Below, one piece after another: positions 1 through 13,351 of a DNA stretch of 64,000 nt (its first letter is position 1; every line of letters begins with the position of its first letter). The notes below the pieces were generated by a model that was given only the letters and a program-made list of their open reading frames with translations, had not been told where the DNA came from and did no database searches. The DNA comes from Pogonophryne albipinna (Eukaryota; Chordata; Actinopteri; Perciformes; Artedidraconidae), in the NCBI GenBank assembly GCA_028583405.1, contig CM053260.1, positions 29,746,538-29,810,537 of the forward strand. Direction: 5' to 3'. The position numbers were made by a program, and so were the translations under genes.

Positions 1-713
1 GGACCTCTATGGGCGCCACAAAGCTGCATTCATCCATCTGAAAGGCTGTTTTCTGAACCGTCCCCAGTCTCTGAGTTACTGTTCGCTCTGCCTTGGTATG
101 CAAAGCCTCATCCAGCAGAAAACACACACAAAGGTCCGGATTAACAAAATACACGGAACACACTTACATTACAAAAACAGCGATGGGAAGACGTGACTCT
201 CCGAAAGAATCTCCTCATCCCTTTTTTATTAATAGATTAAGGATTTCCTGTTGTCATTTATCTTTTATGTAACTGCTCGAGTGATTACTTGACTTGAATA
301 TGCCGAGGATAAACCAGTGTCACTGAGAGGTAGAGAGGGAATGCGATGGTTGGGAATATCATCAAGTCTCAAAGCTGTTTACACACATTTTCACTTTAAA
401 CTCCCCCTTTAGATTATTTTAACCTACTGCTTCCACAACGATATCCATTCTTTACTGTGAACATGCAGACGTCTCTGATTGCAGCTGGATGAGATTCAAT
501 GGTTGCTAGATGCTAACAGAATAAAATGTGGTCTTTCTTTCACAGGGGGTTTAATAGGTGTCATCGACAAAAAGCCAATGGGATTTCTCCATGTGATTTT
601 GGATTATTGCAGAAAATAATCTCTGTGGCAAAGAAACGTTTATGTTTACATGTTTAGTTCAGCAGGATAATCTCCACATATTAACACCACTTTCTGATTT
701 CTGGAGTAAAAAG
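1..713. other. Non-coding stretch, inferred dock3 intron 1
   Basis: I see no convincing exon, RNA gene or repeat here. The stretch lies downstream, on the minus strand, of the dock3-type first coding exon at 9297-9333. It is therefore most likely part of that gene's first intron, which is very long in vertebrates. Confidence 0.5.
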
Positions 714-1169
714 CTAACGCTATAAAGGAACTACAGCACGGTCACATGACTTCATGTCACCACCGCTAAGCTAAAGGTGGCTAATGTTGGGCTATAAAGG
801 AACTACAGCACGGTCACATGACTTCACGTCACCCCCGCTAAGCTAAAGGTGGCTAATGTTGGGCTATAAAGGAACTACAGCACGGTCACATGACTTCAAG
901 TCACCACCGCTAAGCTAAAGGAGGCTAATGTTGGGCTATAAAGGAACTACAGCACGGTCACATGACTTCACGTCACCACCACTAAGCTAAAAGAGGCTAA
1001 TGTTGGGCTATAAAGGAACTACAGCACAGTGACATGACTTCACGTCACCACCGCTAAGCTAAAGGAGGCTAATGTTGGGCAATAAAGGAACTACAGCACG
1101 GTCACATGACTTCACGTCACCACCGCTAAGCTAAAGGTGGCTAATGTTGGGCTATAAAGGGACTACAGC
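714..1169. repeat. 72-bp tandem repeat, left part
   Basis: About 6.3 copies of a 72-bp unit containing TATAAAGGAACTACAGC. The motif TATAAAGG recurs at 721, 793, 865, 937, 1009, (1081, mutated) and 1153, exactly 72 apart. The array stops at 1169 and resumes at 4573, so it is one array split by an insertion. Confidence 0.95.
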
Positions 1170-1194
1170 CAACCCAGTCTCATGGCATTTCGTG

Positions 1195-1618
1195 TTCACC
1201 AACATGATTTTCCCCTTTTTTTCTTGTTGCACATCACGATTTTAAAAGCAATGTATTTCTACTGGTAATGACGCTCATGGAAGCACGGCATTCGTTTGTG
1301 TCGGCTGCCCTTAAAGGCAATGTGAGCGTCCATTCTCATTGGATAACGGAGAATTGTACACCCGGAAGTAAGTATTCCCCTTACTGTCGATTGATTTTAC
1401 AGTGATATCTGCACTACTCATCGACTAAAAAACACCAGATTATCCTTTTTAATTACACAACATTGATTGGTTTAAATTGTGTGCAATGCTTTTGTATTTT
1501 TCCCCTTCGATTCGGAGAAACAAATATTTTTTCGGAGAAAGAATAGCAGAAGACACTACACTACCCAGAATCCCCAGCTATCGTTTGGACTACACCATGT
1601 GCTCTGTTTGACAAACCC
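1195..1618. repeat. Left arm of internal inverted repeat
   Basis: The reverse complement occurs at 3177-3601 with few differences. Both arms read the same short frame, beginning MCNAFVFFPFDSEKQIF, which is only a by-product of the duplication and not a gene. Confidence 0.9.
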
Positions 1619-3176
1619 TGTGATAGTCCTCAAGCTCTGTGATTGGAGAGTGTGCTCCGAGGGTTACGCTGAACCTCGAACAGCACTTGAAATGGGATGG
1701 AACCACGGCAGACTGTCCAAAACTGGATTTGAACGGGTCCACCGCGTCCCCACTTGATCCCAAGTTGGAAACATTTGCGTTACATCAGCATGTGTAACAG
1801 TTGTAAATACAGTGGTGTTTATTTGTTAATCATTTAGTATAATCACACAAATTCTGTGTTTTATATTTAACAATTCTGTGTTCTTTATTTATTGATTGTT
1901 CAATACCTGACAAGGCCGGAGATGAAATATCGACATACATCTTATAAGAGTATAATACATTATGTATAATATCAGTTAAAATAAGTGCTTCAACATAGTT
2001 AACATTGCTGGAGGTATGCACAAATATTGATAGATGTCTTGTAATACACTATTGAGGAACCTGCGACCCAAGTTTTTCATTCAATGCATAACTACACCAT
2101 AGTTGTGTATAATATGATATGTCAATAAACCTTAGAAAATCTTGAAATCTTGAAAGGGATGTGCAAAATAGTCATTATATACAGTCTTTAATTAACTATT
2201 AGTAGAGAATAACGCGTAATGAATATACTTTATAGGGATCCTATTAATATCTAATAATAAAAATAATGAAATTCAATAACATGCTTTAACCACTAGGTGT
2301 CCCTTTCTATCAGCTGTGCCCCTTTATGGTGTAAATACAGCCTATCTACCAATTGGATCAGATATAAAAGTCAGCCGAATTAGTGTTGATACGGCAAGGA
2401 GACGTATTGTGTGAAAAGAAATGTAAGATGTTGTTTAATGGCTGATATATTTATGATCCACGTCACGTTTTCAGTTCCTCATGTTTGTCTAGAAGTCTTC
2501 TGATCAGGGCTCTATAAATACAGAACTACGGCAGATATGTAATATTTAATGCAGCCTAACCGTGTATTACAATGCCGTTATGTGATGACTTTCAAAGAGA
2601 AAAGCAAGCACACTCGGAATAAAGTATTATTTTATTTTTTTTAAATGTTTTCGGTCTGTTTCCGGTATTTGTTAATGACGATGTGCTCTGAGATGTGAGA
2701 CTGGAATTGCACAGGGGAAAATAACGTAGGCTATCTTTAGATGCGGATTTTGTTAAACTAATATGTTTGCGCTGTGGACCAACACTATACATTGACGGGG
2801 AAGGGGGTAGCAATAAAGATAACACCATTAAACAGTTACACAACATAACAGAAATAATATCGATAGCAGCGTCCCTAGCAACCACCTTGGTAACAATGAA
2901 AACGTTCTATGGACGCAATTTCCTGAAGTAATCTTCGTAATAACTAGCAAACTAAAGATCATGTGCATCCACTGCACACATAATCTGAAATAACAACTCA
3001 TATTTCTCGCATCAAATGACATCAAAACGCATTTTAATGGCCAAACTAACTTTAAAATAGGCATTTTCCACTGAGAATAAAACGAAGTTCGGCCATGTTT
3101 TTTTTTTCTGCAGGGAGAAATTTGAAGATCACGTGACATAGACGCCAGCCATTGGAATGAATGGTGAAAAAAAACG

Positions 3177-3601
3177 GGGTTTGTCAAACAGAGCACATGG
3201 AGTAGTCCAAACGATAGCTGGGGATTCTGGGTAGTGTAGTGTCTTCTGCCATCCTTTACTCCGAAAAAATATTTGTTTCTCCGAATCGAAGGGGAAAAAT
3301 ACAAAAGCATTGCACACAATTTAAACCAATCAATGTTGTGTAATTAACAAGGATAATCTGGTGTTTTTTAGTCGATGAGTAGTGCAGATATCACTGTAAA
3401 ATCAATCGACAGTAAGGGGAATACTTACTTCCGGGTGTACAATTCTCCGTTATCCAATGAGAATGGACGCTCACATTGCCTTTAAGGGCAGCCGACACAA
3501 ACGAATGCCGTGCTTCCATGAGCGTCATTACCAGTAGAAATACATTGCTTTTAAAATTGTGCTGTGCAACACAAAAAAAAGGGGAAAATCGTGTTGGTGA
3601 A
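3177..3601. repeat. Right arm of internal inverted repeat
   Basis: Inverted copy of 1195-1618. Homology ends on the outside at 3601, where a 17-bp sequence starts to be repeated directly (see 3602-4530). Confidence 0.9.
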
Positions 3602-4530
3602 TGTTGTGGCAGATATCTCTGCTCCGCGCCGATCATATATGAGTTTGCTTTAAAAGACGGAAAACCCAAAACAACCATGATACGGGTTAAACAATAATCT
3701 GCTTTAATGATAAACGGTAAGAATACAAATACACTTCTCAAAAGGGGTATCGGCCCACCCCCTGCTCTGGTCCAAATGCCGGGAGAACTTCTCATCTTGA
3801 CGGCAGGAGCAAAAGAGAAAGAACCAACAGATAGAACAGGCTTACATGCAGAAAACAAAACAGGAGGGGTTGGGTCAGCTGGTCATCTTTTCAGGTCATC
3901 TCATTGGGAGATGCAAAAGATGGCTTTTCTTAGCGAATCAGCGCGAGCCAGCCAGGATAATAAACAAGTGTCTCTGAGATGGTAGTAAAATATATCTGGC
4001 GTCCGTTATCTCACTTTCCTGCATAGACTTCCACACACACACTTTCCTGCACATTCCAGAGACCTGAGTCGGGTCTAAAGAATATTCTCTTGCTCACATC
4101 TTACTCCCATTATTTATACAAAGTAATTAAACATATACTATTCAAGATATGAAGACTTCCCTGAAACATGACATACTGGAGATCTTAAGCAGAAGGTACT
4201 CTCATCCCCCTAGCCCACTGTCCTGCTTACCTACACCTCCCCCACAGAGCAATAAAACCTGTTTACTCCAAGCACCCCAGAATGTTTGAGCAAGTTTTAG
4301 TCCTCACATTTATGAAAGGATAAAACAGAGAAATCAATACAAAACACAAACACAGGTATTGTTTAAACAGTATTCACTTAACTGCTACTATTGATAATTT
4401 CCAGAGAAACTCAAGGGGCCTCTTTTAATATCTGGAAGTTGCAACAAGACTTTCTGCCATTTCAAATGTAACACACTTCCCAAATATCAGATGATAATAA
4501 TCTTCAATATGAACACGAATCAATAGATTA
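3602..4530. mobile_element. 929-bp insert inside the TIR transposon
   Basis: It is flanked by a perfect 17-bp direct repeat, AAAATCGTGTTGGTGAA, at 3585-3601 and 4531-4547. This sequence belongs to the TIR and should be present only once, so the segment inserted into the right TIR and duplicated its target. A 17-bp duplication suits target-primed (LINE/SINE-like) integration, but I see no clear tail and no coding sequence. Family unknown. Confidence 0.65.
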
Positions 4531-4572
4531 AAAATCGTGTTGGTGAACACGAAATGCCATGAGACTGGGTTG

Positions 4573-4704
4573 CTACAGCACGGTGACATGACTTCACGTC
4601 ACCACCGCTAAGCTAAAGGGGGCTAATGTTGGGCTATAAAGGAACTACAGCACGGTCACATGACTTCACGTCACCACCGCTAAGCTAAAGGTGGCTAATG
4701 TTGG
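4573..4704. repeat. 72-bp tandem repeat, right part
   Basis: Continuation of the array at 714-1169, just under two units, resuming in register after the transposon. The last unit breaks off at 4704. Confidence 0.93.
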
Positions 4705-5330
4705 ACGTGATGACGTTTAGTCGTCTCATTTAGACACTTGTTAGCAACGGCCGTTTTTAAATCCACCATTGGGGTATTTACTCATATTTTATGTTGTAGA
4801 ACAAACCGGGTTTAGGACTCATTCCTATAGTTTTATGTGAAGACATGTGATATATAGTCCACAAAGTCTTCCCCCACAGAGTAGAGTTGTCCTTGTCTCT
4901 CTTCTCCCAGCATGCACTGTGAATCCTTACAAACTGTGAGGTATTTCTGATCTGACTCAGCAGAGGAAATCAAGAAGCCCCAGCATGCAGCACAGCTGGA
5001 GTCCGACTGAAGGTATCGAGCAGCAGAATAAAAACACACAGCGTCTCATTTAAATTCAGCTAATGTCTCTATCCAATTAACAGAGTACCGGAGTCATGAT
5101 TCCTCACATTGACTTGCTGTCAGCTCCGCCCACTGCAGACACTTTTACTTATCGGTTGCTCAGAAAGGCTGTCAATCGATAGCGCTGACTATCGATGGGG
5201 GGGGGGGTCCTTATGCTAATTTCATTGAAGAGTGCAATTTACGATTGTTTTTCCAGCCATACTTCACATAACAACGTGGTTCAGAGGCCTCATGGTTCAC
5301 AGGAGAATTAATTAATTACGAAAAAAAAGG
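4705..5330. other. Non-coding, no feature recognised
   Basis: Only a short G run near 5198-5207 stands out. Minus-strand frames here have no splice or homology support. Inferred dock3 intron. Confidence 0.4.
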
Positions 5331-5334
5331 AGCA

Positions 5335-5750
5335 TTATAAAAGCAACAGCAGCAAAGAAAGGCCAATAAAAAATATTGCAATTTATATTTTTTCCAATTT
5401 ATTCATGTAAGTACTGGCTGCTACTCTAATACTAGGGTGGTGGTAGATAGACCCATAGATTCAAATTCAAAAGATTCAAGATTCAAAGGTTGTATCCTCA
5501 TATTTTCAAATGGCAATGACATTCTTCTGACCTGAGCTCCTCCAACAATGCAACATATATAATAAAATACAAAAATACAAATAAAAGTCTACATACACGT
5601 CAATAGAATATGGGATATGTACAAGAACAGAATATTAAATTAAATAATGTACATAAAAGCAACAGCAGCAAAGAAAGGATGATAACAATTATTGCAATTC
5701 AGATGTGTGCCAATTTATCAATGTCATTTCTGGTTACTACTTCGTTCTTT
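5335..5750. repeat. Diverged short duplication around a LINE-like tail
   Basis: A segment with AAAAGCAACAGCAGCAAAGAAAGG followed by a TTGCAATT...CCAATTTAT context occurs twice (about 5337-5440 and 5653-5750). Between them, 5460-5490 has the iterated ATTCAAGATTCAAAG pattern often seen at fish LINE 3' ends. Family not assigned. Confidence 0.5.
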
Positions 5751-5901
5751 TAGAATAAGGCCAAATATTGTCACCCCTGTCGTGAGTTCTGTAGTCAAGA
5801 GACTTTAAAAGACTACATTTCCCACGGCCAGCCTTTTAAGAGACACAGATATGGGCAACCTGGGTGGAAGACGCCGTTGAGACAGAGTTTTTAACCCTTA
5901 A

Positions 5902-6263
5902 AGGTGGGGTAGGTAATTTTGGAGAAACCAGCTCGAGTGCGCTAGAATTTGAAAATACACTTCCTCACAGAGCCCCTCCTCCAACACACACGAACACGCA
6001 CATGACCAATGAGGGCACGAGATAAGTTTGTGCACAGATGGAAGGCTGACAGGCAGGTGGGCCATCCAGTTACTTTAGCCGGCCCGGCTCAGATGATTGG
6101 TCGTGCTTTTTAAAGCGCCACGGCTTCCACTGATGACATTCTTTAATGGATTTTTTGTCAAAGCACTTAAGATATTCATTGCTATCGGGATGTTAAGAGC
6201 ATTCCATGGGATATAACAACAAGTGTATCTCGAGCCGGTTTCTCAAACGTACCTACCCCACCT
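5902..6263 (+). mobile_element. TTAA-type miniature inverted-repeat element, copy 1
   Basis: The ends are inverted repeats (AGGTGGGGTAGGTAA at the left, CCTACCCCACCT at the right). TTAA precedes the left end (5898-5901); the right TTAA is degenerate. A second copy lies inverted at 58274-58654 and shares the internal text (for example GCCGGCCCGGCT and CAAAGCACTTAAGATATTC). TTAA target duplications indicate a piggyBac- or Kolobok-mobilised element. Non-coding, 362 bp. Confidence 0.88.
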
Positions 6264-6329
6264 AACGTTTCCCAACATGTTCCCTGTTTCTATCCTTCTG
6301 TACCATTTTTAAGAATATTTCCTGAATTG

Positions 6330-6394
6330 TAAGGTGTCCTCGAGTGCTTTGAAAGGTGCCTCTAAATAAAATGTGTTATTATTATTATTATTGT
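6330..6394 (+). repeat. LINE 3' tail remnant with (ATT)n
   Basis: The text from GGTGTCCTCGAGTGC to AAATAAAATGTG followed by repeated ATT resembles the 3' ends of fish CR1/L2-type LINEs; compare 13250-13320 in this window. No coding part remains. Confidence 0.4.
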
Positions 6395-6399
6395 CTTTT

Positions 6400-8127
<1,728 letters not shown>

Positions 8128-8189
8128 ATCCTTATCACAGTCTCTACATTGAGATATATATATATATCATACCTTTTATTTCAAAAAGC

Positions 8190-9190
8190 CAATGAGCTCT
8201 TTCCCTCAGCATGCAAATACATGTACTATAGCTACACCATACTAAGTACTGCAGACCATTTTGGAAAAACAATAGCATAAAATACCATCAGGTCACAAAC
8301 ATACCTCACTTATATCTCAAAGTGGAAGAGTTTATGGGAATATTGTCAGAATAGGAATAGAGATAAGACCATGAAGTGAAATAAACTCCTCAGAGTTCAA
8401 CAGAGCAGATTCAATTAAGAATACTGGCTTTTATGACACTTTACTGCACAGTTAGAGGCAGAGGAATTAATCCCAATGACCAAATTCATCTTTAGAATAA
8501 ACAACATGTAATGCTACTGCACAGCCACTCACCCTGCACCTTTTAAATTCACTATAGCTGATGTTTGATGTCAAAAATACTACACCAAGTACTGCAGACC
8601 ATTTAAGAAACAGACACAAACTACCATCAGGTCATAAAAGATCCACTCCAAAGTGCCTCAACACACATGTCTCCAACTAGAAGAGTTAATGGGAATATTG
8701 TGGAAATAGGAGTAGAAAAAAGAGGATAAAGACCAATAGTTTCCCACAGAGTTAATTAAAGCAGAATTATTGGAAAATACTGGTTTTTAATGGCACTTTT
8801 CTGCACAGTTAGAGGCAGATAAATGAATCCAAATGACCAAATTCATCTTTAGAATAAATAACAACATGTAATGCTACTGCACAGCCAGTGAGCATTTTCC
8901 CTCACCCATTTACTATAGCTGATGTTTGATGTTAAAAACTACTATACTAAGAACTACAGACCATTTCAGAAACAGACAAAATAGCAGAAACTACCATCAG
9001 GTCATAAAAGACACACATTCATGTCCCAAACTAGAAGAGTTTATGGGGACTGGAGGTATAGCAGCATGAAGGACCATAAAGTGCATTCAATTCCTCACAG
9101 AGTTCAGTAAAGCAGAATTATTAGAAGAATAATGGCTTTTATCAAAGTTTCCTGCAGTTAGAGGCAGGGGAAGGAATCCCAATGACCAAA
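8190..9190. repeat. Tandem repeat of about 350-370 bp, roughly 3 copies
   Basis: Landmarks recur in order. TACCATCAGGTCA is at about 8284, 8622 and 8992. GTTAGAGGCAG is at about 8452, 8811 and 9158. ATGCTACTGCACAGCCA is at about 8512 and 8872. Copies are diverged by substitutions and small indels. The array ends about 100 bp before the dock3 exon, in its first intron. Confidence 0.88.
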
Positions 9191-9296
9191 TGCATCATTT
9201 GGAATTTCCCAGCTGCAGAACATCCACAATAACACACACAAGCAGCGATATAAAGCATCAACAAACAAACACACAAACACCATGCATGTCACTCAC

Positions 9297-9333
9297 CGAC
9301 TCCTATCTTCTCGTCCTCCGTCGGTGTCCACAT
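9297..9333 (-). CDS. dock3: dock3-type first coding exon
   Basis: The minus strand reads ATG and then codes MWTPTEDEKIGV plus one base of the next codon, followed at once by a consensus donor GTGAGT (plus 9291-9296). Vertebrate DOCK3 proteins begin with a nearly identical MWTPTE...K.GV stretch, just before the SH3 domain; DOCK4 begins MWIPTE, a poorer fit. DOCK3 is a large Rac guanine-nucleotide exchange factor of neurons (N-terminal SH3, DHR1 lipid-binding and DHR2 catalytic domains). Only the first 12 residues are here and the exon ends in phase 1. Later exons would lie at lower coordinates, beyond the window. In mammals DOCK3 and DCAF1 are close neighbours, which fits dcaf1 at 40-48 kb. 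The call rests on 12 residues and a donor site. Confidence 0.7.
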
Positions 9334-9762
9334 GATGTCCCGCTGCACAAAGCGCTAAATCCCACAGAAAGTAGCAATCACTGCATGGAGATCCAGCAGG
9401 AAAAGTTAACTTCAGGTGCTCAGCAGGTGAGAGGAATAACCACACATGTGTCGCAGCTGTTTTAAATTAATATCCTGGTGACGCGAAGTGTGTGTCCATG
9501 TTTCTGCAGATAGAGATGCTACACATGCGTCACAGCCCGATGTTTCTATAGGGATGGATGAAGCACAAATCCCGTGGTGCGGGATACAAAACCCGGTCTG
9601 ATGACACGCTGCACTGTGATGATGTCAGCACAGATCCATGGTGTAAAAAAAAAACGAGAAAACCTTCATATTCCTGCAGGAATCCCCTCTCTGTCAGCGC
9701 AGCATCTTCCTCTGAGTCACGGGAACGCATCCATGTCTACTACTGCGGAGAGATGTTGGAGT

Positions 9763-9797
<35 letters not shown>

Positions 9798-9830
9798 TTA
9801 GGATGAATAAAGAGTCCCGTGGAGCTCCGT
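9334..9830 (-). promoter_or_regulatory. Putative dock3 5' UTR and promoter region
   Basis: This lies immediately upstream (minus strand) of the dock3 start codon. It is locally richer in CpG than the flanks and carries a purine-rich GAAGAAGAAGAG stretch at 9767-9796. I see no clear TATA box and cannot place the start site. Three large TG/CA microsatellites begin only 80-540 bp further upstream. Confidence 0.4.
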
Positions 9831-9912
9831 GTCTGAATGAACCGAGCGACCGGAGAGCTGTGCGCAGCAGCAGAGAATCACTGTAAGAGGATCAGCCTTC
9901 AGAGAGAGAGAG

Positions 9913-10023
<111 letters not shown>

Positions 10024-10077
10024 TTTATGTACAGTATGTTGTTGTACACGGGACAGACAATGGGCAGATATTCTTGA

Positions 10078-10080
<3 letters not shown>

Positions 10081-10159
<79 letters not shown>
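10081..10159. repeat. (CA)n microsatellite
   Basis: Pure CA run, about 79 bp. With the TG run 60 bp to its left it forms a large imperfect inverted repeat capable of a hairpin. Confidence 0.98.
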
Positions 10160-10162
<3 letters not shown>

Positions 10163-10371
10163 AATACGTACTGCTCTTCATCTGGGTTTAAATATTTCAG
10201 AGCCTGGGACTATCCTGTAATCGTCCAACATGACAAAAAAAAGCTTACACTCATGAATCATACTCTAAACTTGTCATGTAATAATGCTCCACACACACAT
10301 ACACACACACACATACATTATTACTTGACTCATGAAGCCATCATCACTCCACCACAGTGACATGATTTCTG

Positions 10372-10550
<179 letters not shown>

Positions 10551-10639
10551 ATGCAAAAAGAAAAGCACCACATATGGATACGTTTGTGTGTGAATTGTGC
10601 CACCGTGTGGACATTATTTGTAAACGCGATGTGGCACAA

Positions 10640-11900
10640 TTTAGAGGTGGTAGAAGTACTCATATCTTGTACTTGAGTAAAAGTAAAAGTACTCAGATCT
10701 TGTATTTGAGTAAAGATTCTCTGTTGGACTCTGGTACTGCACATTACTCACGAGACGTTGTAAAAAAAAAAAGCACTAACCACTCCACCAACGCCACAGT
10801 CACCCCCGTCGTGCGGGCCGGATGAGAATGTCTGGCGGGCCGGATGTGGCCCGCGGGCCACCAGTTGATGGTCACTGTCTTAGTGTATCATATAAAGATG
10901 AGCAGATAATTATTATGCTTTAATATTATTTATTTGAATTGGCTATTGCATGATGAAAGTGGATACATTTGAAAAAGCCTTACTAAGTTACTAACAGTGA
11001 TGGGGTCGTTACTCAAAAAAAGTAATATATTACATTACTCATTTTGTTAAATAAAAGTAATATATTACTTTACTTCGTTACTCTCTACATAACTTTTGCG
11101 TTACTCAGCTACAGCCTATAGCCAAAACTGAGAACTTAGGCCTACATGTGCACACATGACAAATACTATTGCAATAAGGAAGACATGACACAAGTTAATA
11201 ACGAGGACAATTCTAGTTTTTTCTGCTTGTTCGGAGTCGAGACTCACTCAACATCATCACTGTGGGTTCGGGGGTCTTTAGCTAGCTTCGTGTTAGCATG
11301 TTGCCTTTGCAGGTGCTTGGAGAACCTCTCCAGCGTTGTGTTTGCAGCAGTGTACCTTACCGTCACATTTCTGTCCTTTCTTCTGACAAATTTAAAAAAT
11401 AATGGGCATACCTCCACCCCTCGAACGTTATAGCTGTTGATGTATCTGTCTCTGCAGCACAACCCCTGTGACAGTTGCATGTGGACCAGTCGCTCAAATG
11501 TTAAGCAAATATAAACCTGCGGCGGGAATCCCTCTAGTGACTAGAAATATTTAAAATTGTTAAAAGTTAGACCAATCTTATCTACCCCTGGAACTAGCTA
11601 AACTAGTTATAAATATGTTTATTATTTACTGTCGTGTAGGGTCACTCATTCACTGGATGAGCGAGCTGCATGAGACACAGACGGGCTGTCAGGAGAGCGA
11701 GAGAGGAAAAGAGAGGCTCCGTTTATTAAACCCGCCGTGTTATTATCCAAAGTTACTGTAAAGTTCTGAATAATTTAGTATCTAGTCTGTCAAAGGGACA
11801 ATCTAGTAATTTTTTCGCGCAATAGTTAGTAACTATAGTGTGATTACTGAATTTATAACAGTACTATTATACCACCCAACACTACTAATAGCCTAATAAT
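10640..11900 (-). mobile_element. Nested hAT-type transposon relics
   Basis: Several hAT signatures typical of fish genomes occur here: ACTTGAGTAAAAGTAAAAGTACTC-like text at 10670-10720, GGGCCGGATGTGGCCCGCGGGCC at about 10838-10860, and GTTACTCAAAAAAAGTAAT at 11009-11027. On the minus strand 11244-11480 reads a degenerate BED-type zinc-finger segment ending in HLQRQHANTKLAK, as at the start of hAT transposases; the cysteine pair is gone. No catalytic core is visible, so these are inactive fragments. Boundaries are approximate. Confidence 0.55.
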
Positions 11901-11945
11901 AATACATGGGATTTATAAAGCGATACGATAATTTTCAGAGTACAT

Positions 11946-13320
11946 ATTCAAAATGAATCCCTCATCACCGAAACAGCTCTTCTCAAAATCACAAACGACC
12001 TCCTCCTCTCCTCTGACTCCGGCAACCTTAACATCCTCATCCTCCTCGACCTCACCGCAGCATTCGACACCATCAACCACGCCATCCTGCTGTCCCTCCT
12101 CGAATCATCACTCAACATCACCGACACTGCACTCTCCTGGCTGAAATCCTACCTCACCGACAGACATCAGTTTATCAACATCAACAACTGCACCTCCTCC
12201 ACTGCTCCTCTGTCCCAAGGCGTCCCCCAGGGTTCGGTGCTTGGCCCCCTCCTCTTCATCCTCTACATGCTCCCCCTTGGCAAAATAATTCGTCGCCACA
12301 ACCTTCAATTTCACTGCTACGCCGATGACATCCAACTTTATATCTCAACAAAAACCATCACCCCCACAACATACTCCACTCTCACCAACTGTCTCTCAGA
12401 AATAAAAGCATGGATGCAAACAAACTATCTCCAACTGAACAGTGCCAAATCAGACATCATCATCATCGGCCCCCCATCCCGTATCAAAGACATCCAGAAT
12501 TTCAACTTCACCATTGACAGCCACACTCTATCTCCCCCCCTCACATCCGCAACCTCGGAGTCATCTTCGACAGTCAGCTCAAATTCAACCACCACATAAA
12601 TCACATCACCAGGACCGCCTTTTTCCACCTCAAAAACATTGCCCGTCTCCGCCCATCACTCTCCTCCTCTGCTGCTGAAACCCTGATTCATGCATTCATC
12701 ACTTCACGACTCGACTACTGCAATAGCATCCTCTACGGCATACCATCCAACCTAATCAATAAACTCCAACATATCCAGAACTCTGCTGCCCGCCTCCTCA
12801 CCCACACCCGCTCCCGAGACCACATCACTCCCGTCCTCCAGAACCTCCACTGGCTCCCCGTCCGTCAAAGAATCAACTTCAAAGTCCTCCTCATTACTCA
12901 CAAAGCCCTCAACAATCAGGCCCCCCCCTACCTCACAGACCTGCTGCACCACCACGCCCCTTCCCGCTGCCTCCGCTCATCAGAAGCCAACCTCCTATCC
13001 ATCCCCACCCGCACCAATCACCGGACCAGGGGGGACAGAGCCTTCTCCGTCGCTGCCCCCTCCCTCTGGAACTCACTCCCCCAACCCATCAGAGACTGCA
13101 CTGACCTCACCACCTTCAAAACACTCACAAAAACTCACCTCTTCAATCTGGCTTTTAATGTGTGATTGTTTTTGTATTATTTGACTTTAACTTTAACTTT
13201 AACTATATATTTATTTGTTGTTCCTTCCTTTTCTTTTCCCTTCACTATATCTGTAAAGCGTCTTTGAGCACCTGTAAAAGCGCTAACAAATTAAATCTAT
13301 TATTATTATTATTATTATTA
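11946..13320 (+). mobile_element. L2-clade LINE, 5'-truncated, reverse transcriptase
   Basis: The plus strand encodes the second half of an L2-type ORF2. Visible parts are AAFDTINHAILL (12058 onward), the SQGVPQGSVLGPLLF motif (about 12210-12255), the catalytic YADD in FHCYADDIQLY (about 12310-12345), the downstream [12 protein letters not shown] and AARLLT motifs (about 12705-12800), and a C-terminal LWNSLP block near 13070. The frame changes near 12000-12060 and again near 12540-12560, so the gene is dead. The 3' end has CTGTAAAGCG...AAGCGCT followed by an (ATT)n tail at 13297-13321, the usual L2 tail. The 5' end is truncated, as expected for target-primed insertion. Confidence 0.88.
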
Positions 13321-13351
13321 TTTCATTGGTGTTTTTTATATGTTTGCAGTC

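Larger units (their letters stand above)
1170..4572. mobile_element. Long-TIR DNA transposon, non-autonomous, with nested insertion
   Basis: The outer ends are inverted repeats of 42 bp (1170-1211 and 4531-4572, one mismatch) beginning CAACCCAGTCTCATGG. The 7-bp target duplication CTACAGC flanks both sides (1163-1169, 4573-4579), and the interrupted host sequence is the 72-bp array. The inverted repeat continues inward as two 425-bp arms (1195-1618 and 3177-3601). The right arm is separated from its own tip by a 929-bp insert (3602-4530). Removing the insert leaves an element of about 2.46 kb with TIRs of about 450 bp around a 1.56-kb spacer. No transposase is visible. A 7-8 bp duplication with CA...TG ends would suit a P-type or hAT-like family, but I cannot assign it. 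Confidence 0.85.

Noticed and set aside
1479..1757. Frame MCNAFVFFPFDSEKQ... occurring on both strands (also 3129-3317)
   Set aside because: It is a duplicate produced by the inverted-repeat arms of a transposon; no homology or intron signals.
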